Origin: Streptomyces tsukubensis | GTDB taxonomy: Bacteria; Actinomycetota; Actinomycetes; Streptomycetales; Streptomycetaceae | Direction: 5' to 3' | Length of the DNA: 64,000 bases | Assembly: GCF_009296025.1 (NCBI RefSeq) | Contig: NZ_CP045178.1 | Coordinates: forward strand, 7,812,001-7,876,000 | Part shown: piece by piece, positions 42,935 to 53,350 of the stretch | Layout of the letters: every line of letters begins with the position of its first letter | How positions within the stretch are numbered: position 1 is the stretch's first letter | The notes under the pieces: generated by a model | The model's database searches: none | Seen by the model: the letters and a program-made list of their open reading frames with translations, nothing else | Told to the model about the DNA's origin: nothing | Position numbers and translations under genes: made by a program

Positions 42935-44254
42935 TCAGACCGGCAGGGCGCGCAGCTCTGCCGCGCTGGACACGGCGGGGCCCCGGCGTGGTCCTGGGGT
43001 GAAGCGGGCGGGCATCCGCACGAAGCCGTTGACCTGGCCCACCGTCGGATACCGCTGTGCGGCGCCCTCGACGAGCCGGTAGTCGGGCAGGCGGGAGAGC
43101 ACCTCCTCGACCATGACCTCGAAGTCCATCCGGGCGATGTGCCGGCCGATGCACCGGTGCGCGCCGATCCCGAAGGCCGCCTGGCGCCGTGCGTCGCGGT
43201 CCAGGTCGATGGTGTCGGGACGGGGGAAGACCTTCGCGTCGAGATTGGCGGCCGCCCAGGAGACCAGGACACGCTCCCCCTGCTTGACGGGGCAGCCGCC
43301 GACGCTGTCGTCCCGCATGGCGGTGCGTCCCGCGCCGACCACCGGTGTGAAGTAGCGAAGAAACTCGTCGCAGGTGCCGGGGATCGTCTCCGGGGCGTCG
43401 ATCAGACGCTGTCGGTCCCCGCTGCTGCGGTCGAGGAACTCGAAGGTGTTGGAGAGCAGCGCCGTGGTGGTGTCGACACCGCCGGGGATGACGGCGTTGC
43501 AGACGGCGACGATGTCCTCGTCGGGGATCTTCGTCCCGTCGATTTCGAGCTGGGTGAGGAAACTGATCAGGTCCTCGCCCGGGTCCGCCCGCCGCTTGGG
43601 TATCAACTCCCGCACTGTCTGGATCAGTTGGGCGAACCCCGCCTCGACCCGGTCGAATTCGTCGGTCCCCGGGTGCGTGTAGGCCAACGCGTGCACCACG
43701 TCGGCGTAAAGGCGCCAGTCGTCGAGCGGCAGGCCCACGAGGTCCAGGGTGATCAGTGCGGGTACGGGATTGGACAGGTCGAGTACGAGGTCGATCTCGC
43801 CGCTCTCGATGTGCTGGTCCACACACCAGCGCGCGTACTGGGCGATACGCGGCCGCAGCCGTTTGGCGGCCGCCGGTGAGAAGAACTCGTTCATGGCGCG
43901 GCGCCACTGCAGATACTCCGGCGGGTCGATCTCCAGCGGCAGCCCCCGGAAGGACGAGGCCGGAACCACGGTGCCCTGCGGGCGCCCCGGCGTGTTGGGC
44001 ACCTCGTGCGCCGAGGAGAACACCTCGGGGCGCCGGGCCACGTCGGTCACCTCGTCGAAGCCCGTGACGATGTAGAAACCGCCGTGGTGGCTGCTGTAGG
44101 CCACCGGGCAGTGGGTGTTCATCGCGATGTTCGCGGCCCACGGGTCACGACCGTACTCAGCGGAATGGTGGTCGAAGTCGGTTCGCGGCGCTTCACCGGC
44201 CACAGGGGTCTCCCTTCGGGTGATGGGCGGGGGCTCGGGGACACCTTCGGTCAT
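42935..44254 (-). CDS. Cytochrome P450 (tailoring)
   Basis: 439 residues. Helix I PGGVDTTTALL, ExxR in CDEFLRYF, and heme loop FGIGAHRCIG. N-terminal DPWAANIAMNTHCPVAYSSHHGG fits. It is somewhat longer than usual owing to a C-terminal tail (GPRRGPAVSSAAELRALPV). The ATG overlaps the stop of the upstream methyltransferase by four bases. No ferredoxin is directly attached, though one lies two genes upstream. Confidence 0.9.
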   Translation of the reverse strand: MTEGVPEPPPITRRETPVAGEAPRTDFDHHSAEYGRDPWAANIAMNTHCPVAYSSHHGGFYIVTGFDEVTDVARRPEVFSSAHEVPNTPGRPQGTVVPASSFRGLPLEIDPPEYLQWRRAMNEFFSPAAAKRLRPRIAQYARWCVDQHIESGEIDLVLDLSNPVPALITLDLVGLPLDDWRLYADVVHALAYTHPGTDEFDRVEAGFAQLIQTVRELIPKRRADPGEDLISFLTQLEIDGTKIPDEDIVAVCNAVIPGGVDTTTALLSNTFEFLDRSSGDRQRLIDAPETIPGTCDEFLRYFTPVVGAGRTAMRDDSVGGCPVKQGERVLVSWAAANLDAKVFPRPDTIDLDRDARRQAAFGIGAHRCIGRHIARMDFEVMVEEVLSRLPDYRLVEGAAQRYPTVGQVNGFVRMPARFTPGPRRGPAVSSAAELRALPV

Positions 44255-45078
44255 GCGCGGACCGCGGTCAGGAAGAGGTAGCCGTTCTCCGGAGTGGCCG
44301 CCGCGCGGCGCATGAAGTCGATGAGCGAGGTGACTGCTCTCACGGCCTGCGCGACGAGCTTGTCGCGGACGGTCTCCACTACATCGGCGAGGATGGCGCC
44401 GGTACGGGAGACGTTGTCGCTGATGTCGCGGATCTCCACGTCGACGAAGCCGTTGGCGGAGAGCGTCTCGCGGTATTCGTCCATGGTGCCGAGGGAACGC
44501 ACCTTGTAGGTCTCGCAGATGTGGTCAAGGACCACACGGCCCTCGGGGCTGACCGGTCCGCGTTCGATGATGTCGGCGATGGCGAGGCGGCCGCCGGGGC
44601 GAATGACCCGGGCTGCCTCAGCGAGCACCTTGCCGCGATCCGGCATGTGCAGCATCGACTCCAGTGCCCAGGCCCCGTCGAACGAGGCGTCGGGGAAGGG
44701 CATGTCCATGGCGTCCGCGAACTGGAAGGTCGCCCGGTCGGAGAGCCCCGCCTGGGCCGCGCGCTCCTCGGCCTGCGCCACCTGGACATGGCTGACGGTG
44801 ATCCCCACCACGTTCACGTCGCGGGCGCCGACGAGCCGCAGCGCGGGGTTGCCGATGCCACAGCCGATGTCCAGGACCCGCCCTCCGGCCCGGGGCGCGA
44901 GACCCGAGATCATCAGGTCGGTGAGGCGGTGGGTGGCCTCCTCGATGGAAGTGTCGTCCGCGTCGTTCTCCCAGTAGCCGTAGTGGAGGTTGGGGCCCCA
45001 CACGGTGTTGAGGACCTGACCGATCCCGTCGTAGAAGCCGGCGACGTCATTGGGTGCGGGAGCCTGGCCGAGAGACAT
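44251..45078 (-). CDS. Class I SAM-dependent methyltransferase (tailoring)
   Basis: 275 residues. Motif I VLDIGCGIGNPALRL, VVGITVSHVQVAQAEERAA, FADAMDMPFPDASFDGAWA, and VIRPGGRLAIADI. N-terminal VAGFYDGIGQVLNTVW and LHYGYWEN resemble small-molecule methyltransferases acting on natural products. Similar in layout to the methyltransferase at 34366-35208 (shared TDLMISGL/TELMISKL helix). ATG at 45078 has GGAG upstream; the open frame further upstream covers the ferredoxin region and is not coding in this frame. Confidence 0.88.
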   Translation of the reverse strand: MSLGQAPAPNDVAGFYDGIGQVLNTVWGPNLHYGYWENDADDTSIEEATHRLTDLMISGLAPRAGGRVLDIGCGIGNPALRLVGARDVNVVGITVSHVQVAQAEERAAQAGLSDRATFQFADAMDMPFPDASFDGAWALESMLHMPDRGKVLAEAARVIRPGGRLAIADIIERGPVSPEGRVVLDHICETYKVRSLGTMDEYRETLSANGFVDVEIRDISDNVSRTGAILADVVETVRDKLVAQAVRAVTSLIDFMRRAAATPENGYLFLTAVRA

Positions 45079-45124
45079 GGGGAACTCCGTATCTGGGGGG
45101 ATGGTGGTGGGGCGGCGCGGTCGC

Positions 45125-45316
45125 TCACCGCAGGGTGAGCGCGCTCTCAGGGCAGTTGGAGACGCAACGCGACACCCGTTCAACGGCCTCCGCGGGGACC
45201 GGACCGCTGAGGACGACGACGCCGTAGCCGAGGTCGTCGCAGTCGAAGATGTCGGGAGCGATGTCCATGCAGCGCAGATGGCCTTGGCATTTCTCGGTGT
45301 CAAGCCGGACTTCCAT
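45125..45316 (-). CDS. [3Fe-4S] ferredoxin, partner of the adjacent P450
   Basis: 63 residues: CQGHLRC plus a downstream Cys in NCPESAL, the single [3Fe-4S] cluster pattern. Its start lies inside the 3' end of the P450 gene (17-bp overlap), which ties the two functionally. Shorter than the other ferredoxin of the cluster but with the same ligands. Confidence 0.9.
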   Translation of the reverse strand: MEVRLDTEKCQGHLRCMDIAPDIFDCDDLGYGVVVLSGPVPAEAVERVSRCVSNCPESALTLR

Positions 45317-46496
45317 GCCTGCCTCCGAATTCGACGTCGAGCCGGCGTGGTCCCCAGACATGACCGGTGGACCAGGTCACCGGATCGTCTCCGGCCAAGG
45401 AGAAGTCCGGAATGGCCCGCAGCCACTCTTCGAGGGCCACGCGCATCTCAAGACGCGCGACAGTGGAGCCGATGCAGCGGTGAATACCGACGCCGAAGGC
45501 GAGATGCCGGTTCGTCGCGCGGTCGATCACCACCCGGTCAGAATCAGGGAACTCTACGGCATCGCGGTTGGCGGACGGAATCCCCATGAGGATGGAATCG
45601 CCCTTGTTCAGCCGGGCCCCGTGAAAGTCGGTGTCGCGCGTGACGACCCGGGCTATCTGAACCGGAGAATAGGATCTGAGAAACTCTTCCACGGCGGACG
45701 GGATCAATTCGGGTGAGGCGGAGAGACGGGCCCGGTCTTCAGGAGTGCGAGCCAAATGCCACAGGCTGCTGCCAATAGCACTCCACGTGGTGTCGATACC
45801 CGCAGTAATGATCAGAACAAGCGCACCGAGCAACTCTTCGGCATTCAACTTGATTCCGTCGATCTCGGTCGAGAGTATCAGCCCGACCAGGTCGTCCTGC
45901 GGATTCTTCGTTCGATCTTCGATCAACTCCTGGAGAAATTCCTGGGTCTCCGACATGGCGTTCTGGATCTCGTCCATGTCGTTGGAGTCCAGAATGGCGC
46001 GCATGCGTTCACCGAAGGCCTCTTGCTGCTCCGGCGGGCATCCCATCATCCGAGCCATGAACCGCAGCGGGATCTTCTTCGCATACTCCGCCGCTGCATC
46101 GCAGTGGCCCCGCGGCTCGATCTCCGCCAGCAGTTCCCGGGCGTGCTCGCGGACCAACGGCTCCATACGACGGATCTGCCGAGGGCCGAAGGCGGGCAGC
46201 AACAGCTTACGGAAAGGCCCGTGCCGAGGCGGGTCCAAGGTGATCGGTGGCCGCTCGGCCAACTCGTCACCGAAGGCGTCCTTGGGCACGCTGATGGAGG
46301 ACGAGGAGAACAGATCGGGGTTCTTGGCGACATCCTCGACGACCTGGTGCCGAGTGGCGATCCAGTAGCCGCCGAGCCGCTCGCTGCGGGCCACGGGGCA
46401 CCGCCCGCGCATGCCGTCGTACACGGCGAAGGGGTTCTCCCCGGAAGGCGGGGAAAATATGTCGAATTCGGTGTCGTCTTCCTGATTTTGAGACAC
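45300..46496 (-). CDS. Cytochrome P450 (tailoring), paired with ferredoxin
   Basis: 398 residues. Helix I TAGIDTTWSAIG, ExxR in EEFLRSY, heme loop FGVGIHRCIG. GTG at 46496 is chosen because AAAGGGGAAGAC precedes it; the first residues SQNQEDDTEFDIFSPPSG are normal for this P450 group. Codon use here is less GC-biased than in most neighbours. It overlaps its ferredoxin. Confidence 0.9.
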   Translation of the reverse strand: MSQNQEDDTEFDIFSPPSGENPFAVYDGMRGRCPVARSERLGGYWIATRHQVVEDVAKNPDLFSSSSISVPKDAFGDELAERPPITLDPPRHGPFRKLLLPAFGPRQIRRMEPLVREHARELLAEIEPRGHCDAAAEYAKKIPLRFMARMMGCPPEQQEAFGERMRAILDSNDMDEIQNAMSETQEFLQELIEDRTKNPQDDLVGLILSTEIDGIKLNAEELLGALVLIITAGIDTTWSAIGSSLWHLARTPEDRARLSASPELIPSAVEEFLRSYSPVQIARVVTRDTDFHGARLNKGDSILMGIPSANRDAVEFPDSDRVVIDRATNRHLAFGVGIHRCIGSTVARLEMRVALEEWLRAIPDFSLAGDDPVTWSTGHVWGPRRLDVEFGGRHGSPA

Positions 46497-46589
46497 GTCT
46501 TCCCCTTTGGGTGGCAGAATCCGGCCAGCGTTTTGGTGCGATGGTCGAATGCAGAGACTGTGCTCGGAAAGGAAAATGGCCGGAGTGGC

Positions 46590-46623
46590 CGGCGCAGCGG
46601 GCTGGACACGGCTCGCTGCGCCG
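46590..46623 (-). terminator. Hairpin between the SnoaL-like gene and the P450
   Basis: A 10-bp stem (CGGCGCAGCG 46590-46599, CGCTGCGCCG 46614-46623) with a 14-nt loop lies 13 bp past the SnoaL-like stop. The - strand downstream is T-rich (CATTTTCCTTTCC). Probably at least a partial terminator in the 139-bp gap. Confidence 0.5.
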
Positions 46624-46635
46624 ACACGTTCCGAT

Positions 46636-47097
46636 TCAGAGGTAGCGACGTTCCCCGTCACCGCTGATCGGTGACCACCACTGGTCGTAATTGCTCGCCC
46701 CGGCGCCGAATATTCCGCCGAATCCCTCAACGACCCTACCGTCACGCCAATTTAGCATCTGCACTCCTGAGATGTCCAGGACGTCGTACGGGGACTTGCT
46801 GTCCTTCGGTGCTCCTTTTCGGACTGCGTGGATTTTGTTGACGTCGATCGAGTAGCCGTCGTCGTTATTGATGAGGAGCGTGACGGGCTCCATGCTCCAG
46901 GAGCCCCCGGAAGCCTCCAGCATTCCCTGCACGTATGCCAGGAAATCGTCGATTCCGACCCTCCAGCCGGCGTGGTGATGGCTGCCGGGAGCCAGGAAAC
47001 GCAGATCCTCCGACCAGTACTGGGCGGTCTTCTCGCGATCCCCGGAACTCACTGCCTCGTAAGCCGCGGCGACCAACTCGGGGGTGATCTCAGTCAT
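46636..47097 (-). CDS. SnoaL-like (NTF2-fold) protein
   Basis: 153 residues. ELVAAAYEAVSSGDREKTAQYWSED and the WRVGIDDFLAYVQGMLEA segment are typical of the SnoaL/NTF2-like superfamily, which includes polyketide cyclases, epoxide hydrolase-like enzymes and proteins with no catalytic role. ATG at 47097 has AAGGAG upstream. It lies 65 bp downstream of the thioesterase-ended PKS gene, so it may act on the released chain or an oxidised intermediate. The reaction cannot be assigned from sequence. Confidence 0.8.
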   Translation of the reverse strand: MTEITPELVAAAYEAVSSGDREKTAQYWSEDLRFLAPGSHHHAGWRVGIDDFLAYVQGMLEASGGSWSMEPVTLLINNDDGYSIDVNKIHAVRKGAPKDSKSPYDVLDISGVQMLNWRDGRVVEGFGGIFGAGASNYDQWWSPISGDGERRYL

Positions 47098-47162
47098 GTG
47101 CGATCTCCTTGTGGGTGGAACGATCCGGGCAGGCCTGCCCGGATGTCTGAGGGGAGGGAAGG

Positions 47163-50100
47163 TCACGCCCCGGTACCGGAGCCCGGGGCGTCGAGGCCGA
47201 TGAACCACTCGTCGACGGCTCGCGCCGTACTGTCCGCGTGTTCCTCCATGACGGTGAAGTGGTCGCCCGGTGTCTTGAGGGACGCGTCGACAGGCGACCA
47301 CGTCGGGCCCCAGTCCGCGTCCGCCAAGGGGCTGCCGTCGGAGTCGGGCAACGCGTTGGCGGCACGGACGAACAGGGTGGGAGTGGACAGCGGACGAGGT
47401 TCCCAGGCGCCGAACACCTCGAAATAGCCGGCCATGGCCGTCAGTGACACGTGGTCCATGGACACGAACTGCTCACGCCGGGCGAACAGGCCCTGGGTGA
47501 AGGCCTTTTGGAGGCGAGGGGTCATCTCGTGCGCCAGATAGGTGTCCACCATGACGGCGGCGCGCGCCGGATGCCCCATCTTCTCAAGACGGTCGGCGAC
47601 CGCGTGCGCGATCCACCCTCCGGAGGAGTAGCCGAGGACGGCGAACGGCGCGCCGTCCGCGTACTCAAGTGCGGCTCGGGCCTGCATGTCCACCAGTGCT
47701 TCGATGCTGCCCGGAAGCAACTCGCCGTCAAGGAAGCCGGGCTGCGGCAGGACGACGGTGTCGCGCGAGTCACGCAGCGCCGCCGCGAAGCGCGCGTACT
47801 GATGGGCCCCCGACATCGCCACCACAGCGGGAAAGCAGATCAGCAGTGGATCGCGCGTCCCGCGCGCCAGCGGAACCGGATGGGGACGCTGTTCGAGCTG
47901 GGCCAGTGCCTCGAACGTGGTTCGGAAGTGCGAGGCGAGTCGGACCAGTTCCATGCCCTCCTCGATCCGGTCCGCCGAGCAGGCCTGACGGAACATCTCC
48001 CCGAGCGTGTCGAGCCCGCCTACCGTGGAGTCCTTCGACGCGAAGCCGTCATCCGTGGCCGGGGAGCCGGAAGCGTCCTCCTCCTCGTGCGCGGCGTGGA
48101 GGCGATCGAGCGCACTGTGCAGGAAGCTGGTGAGCGCAGGCGGTGTCGGCTGGTCGAAGACCACCGTGGCGGACAACTTCAGGCCGGTGGCCCGCTCAAG
48201 TCTGTTCCTCAGCTCGACCGCGGTCAGCGAGTCGAATCCGAGTTCCGTGAACGCCCGGTCGCCACCGACAGCTTCGAGCGAGACATGGCCGAGTACCGAC
48301 GCGACCTCCCCGCGCACCAGATCGAGAAGAGCCTTCTCCCGATCGTCGGAGCCCAGACTTGACCACCGGGTCCTGAGGTCGGACTCGGAGCTGCCGTTGG
48401 CCGCCGAGGAGCGACGCGGCCTGACCCTCGGACGGACGAGGGCATGCCACAGAGAAGGCAGGGGCGCACGCGAGGACAGGGCACGCAACGCATCCGTGTC
48501 GACGCGGGCGGACACGAGCAGCGGCTCGGCACGACGCTCCAGCTCCTCGGCGAGGGCCGCGTCGAAGAGCGCCAGGCCCTCTTCGACGGAGAGCGGCAGC
48601 AGCCCGCCCCGCTCCAGCCGGTTCCTGTCCTCCGCGCCGAGTTCCCCCGCCATACCGCTCTCGGTGTCCCAAGGGCCCCAGGCCAAGGACACCCCTGGGA
48701 GACCGGAAACCCTGCGGTGCGCGGCCAGCGCGTCCAAGAAGGTATTGCCCGCCGCGTAGTTGGCCTGACCCGCGGAGCCGAGTACGCCGGCCGCCGACGA
48801 GAAGAGAACGAAGGCGGAGAGGTCGAGATCGCGCGTCAACTCGTGCAGATGCCATGAGGCGTCCACCTTGGGGCGCAGCACCCGGGTGACCCGCTCGGGA
48901 GACAGCAGGTCCAGGACACCGTCGTCGAGTACACCGGCGGTGTGCACCACGGCTGTCAGCCGCTGGTCCGGGGGTAGGGAACCGAGGAGCCTCACCACGT
49001 CGGAGCGCTCGGCCAGATCACAGGAAGCGACCGTGATACGCGCCTCAGCACCGGCCAGGTGTTCCAGTTCCTCCCGCAGGGCCACCATTTCGGGGGCCCG
49101 CTCGCCACGGCGGCCGGCGAGGAGCAAGTGGCTGACCCCGTGGGCGGAGACCAGATGACGTGCCACCGCGCTGCCGAGCGCCCCAGCGGCGCCGGTCACG
49201 AGCACGGTCCCTCGCGGGTCGAGCCCGGACGGCTCGGCCGCCGGGTGGGCAGGGTGGGACACCAGCCTCGGGACACGGACGGATCCGGCGCGTACAGCGG
49301 CTTGCGGCTCACCCGACGTGAGCACCTCGCTGAGCGAGCGCCACGGCACGTCAGCGGTGTCGGCTTCGAGGTCGACGATGCTCACCCGCCCCGGATGCTC
49401 CGATTGAGCGGCACGCACCATGCCCCAGACGGCGGCCATCACGGGGTCGATCTCGGACGCCCCGTCCGTCGCCACGGCGGCACAGGTGATCACCACCAGG
49501 TGCGAGTCGCGGAAACGGTCATCACGCAGCCAGTCCTGCAACAGACCAAGAGTGTCCAGGGCGAGGTCCGATGCCGCTTCGGGCACGGTGGTGGCGCCCG
49601 GTGGCGCTTGCAGCCGCATCATGACGGTGTCCGGCGCCGAGCCCGTGTCGGCTACCACGGTCGCGAGCTCCGAGAACTCGCGGTAGGCGTCCACATGAAC
49701 GCCGCTGCCACGGAGCGACTCGGGAGTCCGGTGCGGCCGCCGTTCGGAAACGTCCAACAACGCCCACCAGCCGGGCGCCACCGTGCCGAGGTGCCCCGGC
49801 ACCCGCTGCCAGTCGACACGTAGGAAGGACGGCCGGGGCCCGTCGTCGGAGTCCGCCGCGCCGCCGACGGGGAGAGACCTGAGCGTCAGCTCCTCAACGC
49901 CGCCCATCGGCGCCCCGCCCTCGTCGAACAGCCGCAACGCCACCGTGTCCTTGCCGACGGCCGACAGTCGGACACGCAGAGTGTCCGCTCCCGCCACGTC
50001 GATCCGCACACGACGCCAGGCGAACGGCAGACTCGGCCCCTCCGTGCTCGCGTCGACGAAGTCCCCGAGCCCCACGGCGTGCAGTACGGAATCCAACAGC

Positions 50101-53100
50101 GCCGGATGGACGACGTACTGATCCGCGACGTCACCGGCCGCTTCCGGGAGGGAAACCTCCGCGAACACTTCGCGCTCGGACCGCCAGACCGCGCGAAGCC
50201 CCTGAAAGGCCGTACCGTAGTGCAGCCCCCTGTCGCCCAACGCGTCGTAGACACCGTCCATCTCGACCGGCACGGCATCCGTGGGCGGCCACGTATCCAT
50301 GCTGTCCGACGGCTGAGAGCCGTGCCTGAGGGAGGCTGTGCCCGCCCCGTCCTTGACCAAGGTCGCGCTCGCGTGACGTGCCCAACCGTCGGACCGACGC
50401 GCGTGCACGTAGACGCCGCACCTTCCTTCCGCGTCGGCGGGTGCGACGGTGACGCGGATGTCGACCATCCCCTGCTCGGGGATCGGGAGCGGTGCCTCCA
50501 GCGTGAGATCGTCGAGGACGTCGTAGCCGCACACCTCCCCGGTGTGGAGGGCGAGTTCCACGAAGGCCGTTCCGGGGAACAGGACCGTCTCGCCCACCAC
50601 GTGATCGGCGAGCCACGGATGACTGGCGAGAGAGATCCGGCCCGTGAAGATCGCCCCGCCCGATTCAGGGTCCGTGACGACCGTGGAGAGCAGAGGATGG
50701 TGCGCGGTCTCCAACCCCAGCTCCGCCGGTGAGCTTTCACGCGGTGTGTCGGGCTGGTTGAGCCAGTAGGTGTGGTGTTGGAAGGGGTATGTGGGGAGGG
50801 GGGTGTGGTGGTTTGTGGGGTGGTTGTAGTAGGTGGTCCAGTTGGGGGTGTGTCCGTGGGTGTGGAGGTGGGCGAGGGTGGTGGTGAGGGTGTGGGGTTC
50901 GGGTTGGTTGGTGCGGTGGGTGGGGTGTGCGGGTGTGGGGAGGTGGGGGGTGAGGGTGCCTGCGGGTCCGATTTCGAGGGTGGTGTGGTGGGTGAGGTGT
51001 TGGGTGGCTTGGTGGAGTTGGACGGTGTGGCGGGCGTGGGTGGTCCAGTAGTGGGGGTCGGTCATGGTGTGGGGGGTGATGGGTTGGCCGGTGACGGTGG
51101 AGATGATGGGGATGGTGGGTGGGTGGTAGGTGAGTTGGGTTGCTGTGGTGTGGAGTTCGTTGAGGATGGGGTCCATGAGGGGGGAGTGGAAGGCGTGGGA
51201 GACGTTGAGGTGTTTGACGCGGATGCCTTGGTTTTTGAGGGTGTCGGTGATGGTTCGTAGTGTGTTCTTTTCTCCGGAGAGGACGAGGGATTCGGGTCCG
51301 TTGATGGCGGCGATGCCGATGGTGTTGTGGTGTTCTTCGAGGAGGGGGCGTATGGCGTCTTGGGTGGTGTTGATGGCGGCCATGGTGCCGTTGGTGGGGA
51401 GGTTTTGCATGAGGCGGCCGCGGGTGGTGATGAGGGTGGCGGCGTCGGTGAGGGTGAGGATGCCGGCGGTGTGGGCGGCGGTGATTTCGCCGATGGAGTG
51501 TCCGGCGAGGGTGTGGGGGTGGATGTTCCAGTGTTGGAGGAGGTGGTAGAGGGCGGTTTGGAAGGCGAAGAGGGCGGGTTGGGTGTAGATGGTTTGGTGG
51601 ATGAGGTGGGGGTTGGGTCCGTAGAGGATGGTGTGGGGGGGGTGTCGAGGTGGGGGTCGAGTGCGGTGCAGGTGGTGTCGAGGGCGTCGGCGAAGGCGGG
51701 GTAGGTGTCGTAGAGTTCGCGGCCCATGTTGTGGTGTTGGGAGCCTTGGCCGGAGAAGAGCATGGCGAGGTGGTTGTCGGGGTTGGTGTGTCCGGTGATG
51801 GTGTGGGGGTGGGTGGTGCCGCGAGCGAGGTGCGTGAGGGCCTGGTGGCGTTCTTCGGGGGTGCCGTGGGTGATGACGGCGCGTTCTTCGTGGTGGGTGC
51901 GGGTGGCGAGTGCGTGGGCGACCTCAAGTGTTGACGTCTCCGCCGTGATGTGTTCGGCCAGGCGCCCCGCTTGGGCGCGCAGCGCAGCCGTGTTCCGCGC
52001 GGACAGAAGCCACGGAATGGCGGCCCCCGGAGGGTGAGTCTCTGTCGGCTCGCGGAGTCCTCGGTCCGGGACATGCTCGATGATCGTGTGCGCGTTGGTG
52101 CCGCTGATGCCGAAGGAGGAGACGGCGGCGCGTCGGGGTCGGCTCTCCGCGTCGAGCCATCGCTGTTCCTGTGTCAGGAGCTGTACGGCGCCGGTGGTCC
52201 AGTCGACTTCGGTGGTCGGTTGGTCGGCGTGGAGGGTCGGGGGGAGGGTGCCGTGGTGCATGGCCATGACCATTTTGATGATGCCGGCGACTCCGGCGGC
52301 GGCTTGGGTGTGGCCGATGTTGGATTTGACGGAGCCGAGCCACAGGGGTCGGTCGGTGTCGCGGGTTTGGCCGTAGGTGGCCAGCAGGGCCTGGGCCTCG
52401 ATGGGGTCGCCGAGGCGGGTGCCGGTGCCGTGGGCTTCGACGGCGTCCACGTCGCCGGGTTGGAGTCCGGCGTTGGCGAGTGCTTGGCGGATGACTCGTT
52501 GTTGGGAGGGTCCGTTGGGGGCGGTGAGGCCGTTGGAGGCGCCGTCCTGGTTGACGGCTGAGCCGCGTACGAGGGCGAGGACGGGGTGCCCGTTGCGTTG
52601 GGCGTCGGAGAGACGTTCGATCAGGAGCATGCCGACACCTTCGCCCCAGCCGGTGCCGTCGGCGTCGGCGGAGAAGGCCTTGCAGCGCCCGTCGGCGGCC
52701 AGTCCGCGCTGGCGGCTGAATTCGATGAAGGTGGTGGGGGTGGACATGACGGTGACGCCCCCGGCCAGGGCCATGGTGCATTCCCCGTTGCGCAGGGCCT
52801 GGGCCGCCATGTGCAGGGCGACCAGTGACGACGAGCACGCGGTGTCGATCGTCACCGCGGGGCCTTCGAGTCCGAAGGTGTAGGAGATGCGGCCCGAGGC
52901 GATGCTGCCCGCGCTGCCGTTGCCGAGGTAGCCCTCGACTTCTTGGGGCGCTTGGGTGAAGCGCGCGGCGTAGTCGTTGTACATGACGCCGGCGAAGACT
53001 CCGGTGCGGCTGCCGCGCAGAGTGGTGGGATCGATGCCGGCGCGTTCGAAGGCTTCCCAGGAGGTCTCCAGCAGGAGCCGCTGCTGCGGGTCCATGGCCA

Positions 53101-53350
53101 GGGCCTCGCGCGGCGAGATCCCGAAGAAGTCGGCGTCGAAGTCGGCCGCGTCGTGCAGAAACCCACCCTCACGTGAGTAGGACGTGCCGGAGCTGTCCAT
53201 GTCGGGGTCGTAGACGCGTTCCACGTCCCACCCCCGGTTGTCCGGGAACCCGGAGATGGCATCCGTGCCGGTCCGCAGCAAATCCCAGAGCTGTTCCGGA
53301 GAGGTGACCCCGCCCGGGTAGCGACAGGACATCGCGACGATGGCGATGGG
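47163..53350 (-). other. Last module: KS-AT(malonyl)-DH-KR-ACP-TE
   Basis: KS starts DPIAIVAMSCRYPGG, with its Cys at 52837-52835. AT has HAFH at 51197-51186. DH reads HVVGETVLFP (Glu at the usual Gly position) but keeps [12 protein letters not shown] differs from the repeated KR copies and has LDD. ACP serine at 48230-48228. TE at about 47900-47190 releases the chain, as acid or lactone. Confidence 0.85.

Noticed and set aside
47163..51410. Reading the last PKS stretch as a separate gene starting at 51410
   Set aside because: That start lies in the middle of an AT domain. Comparison with the two sister copies shows one missing base at 51635-51642, so it is one gene with the upstream part.
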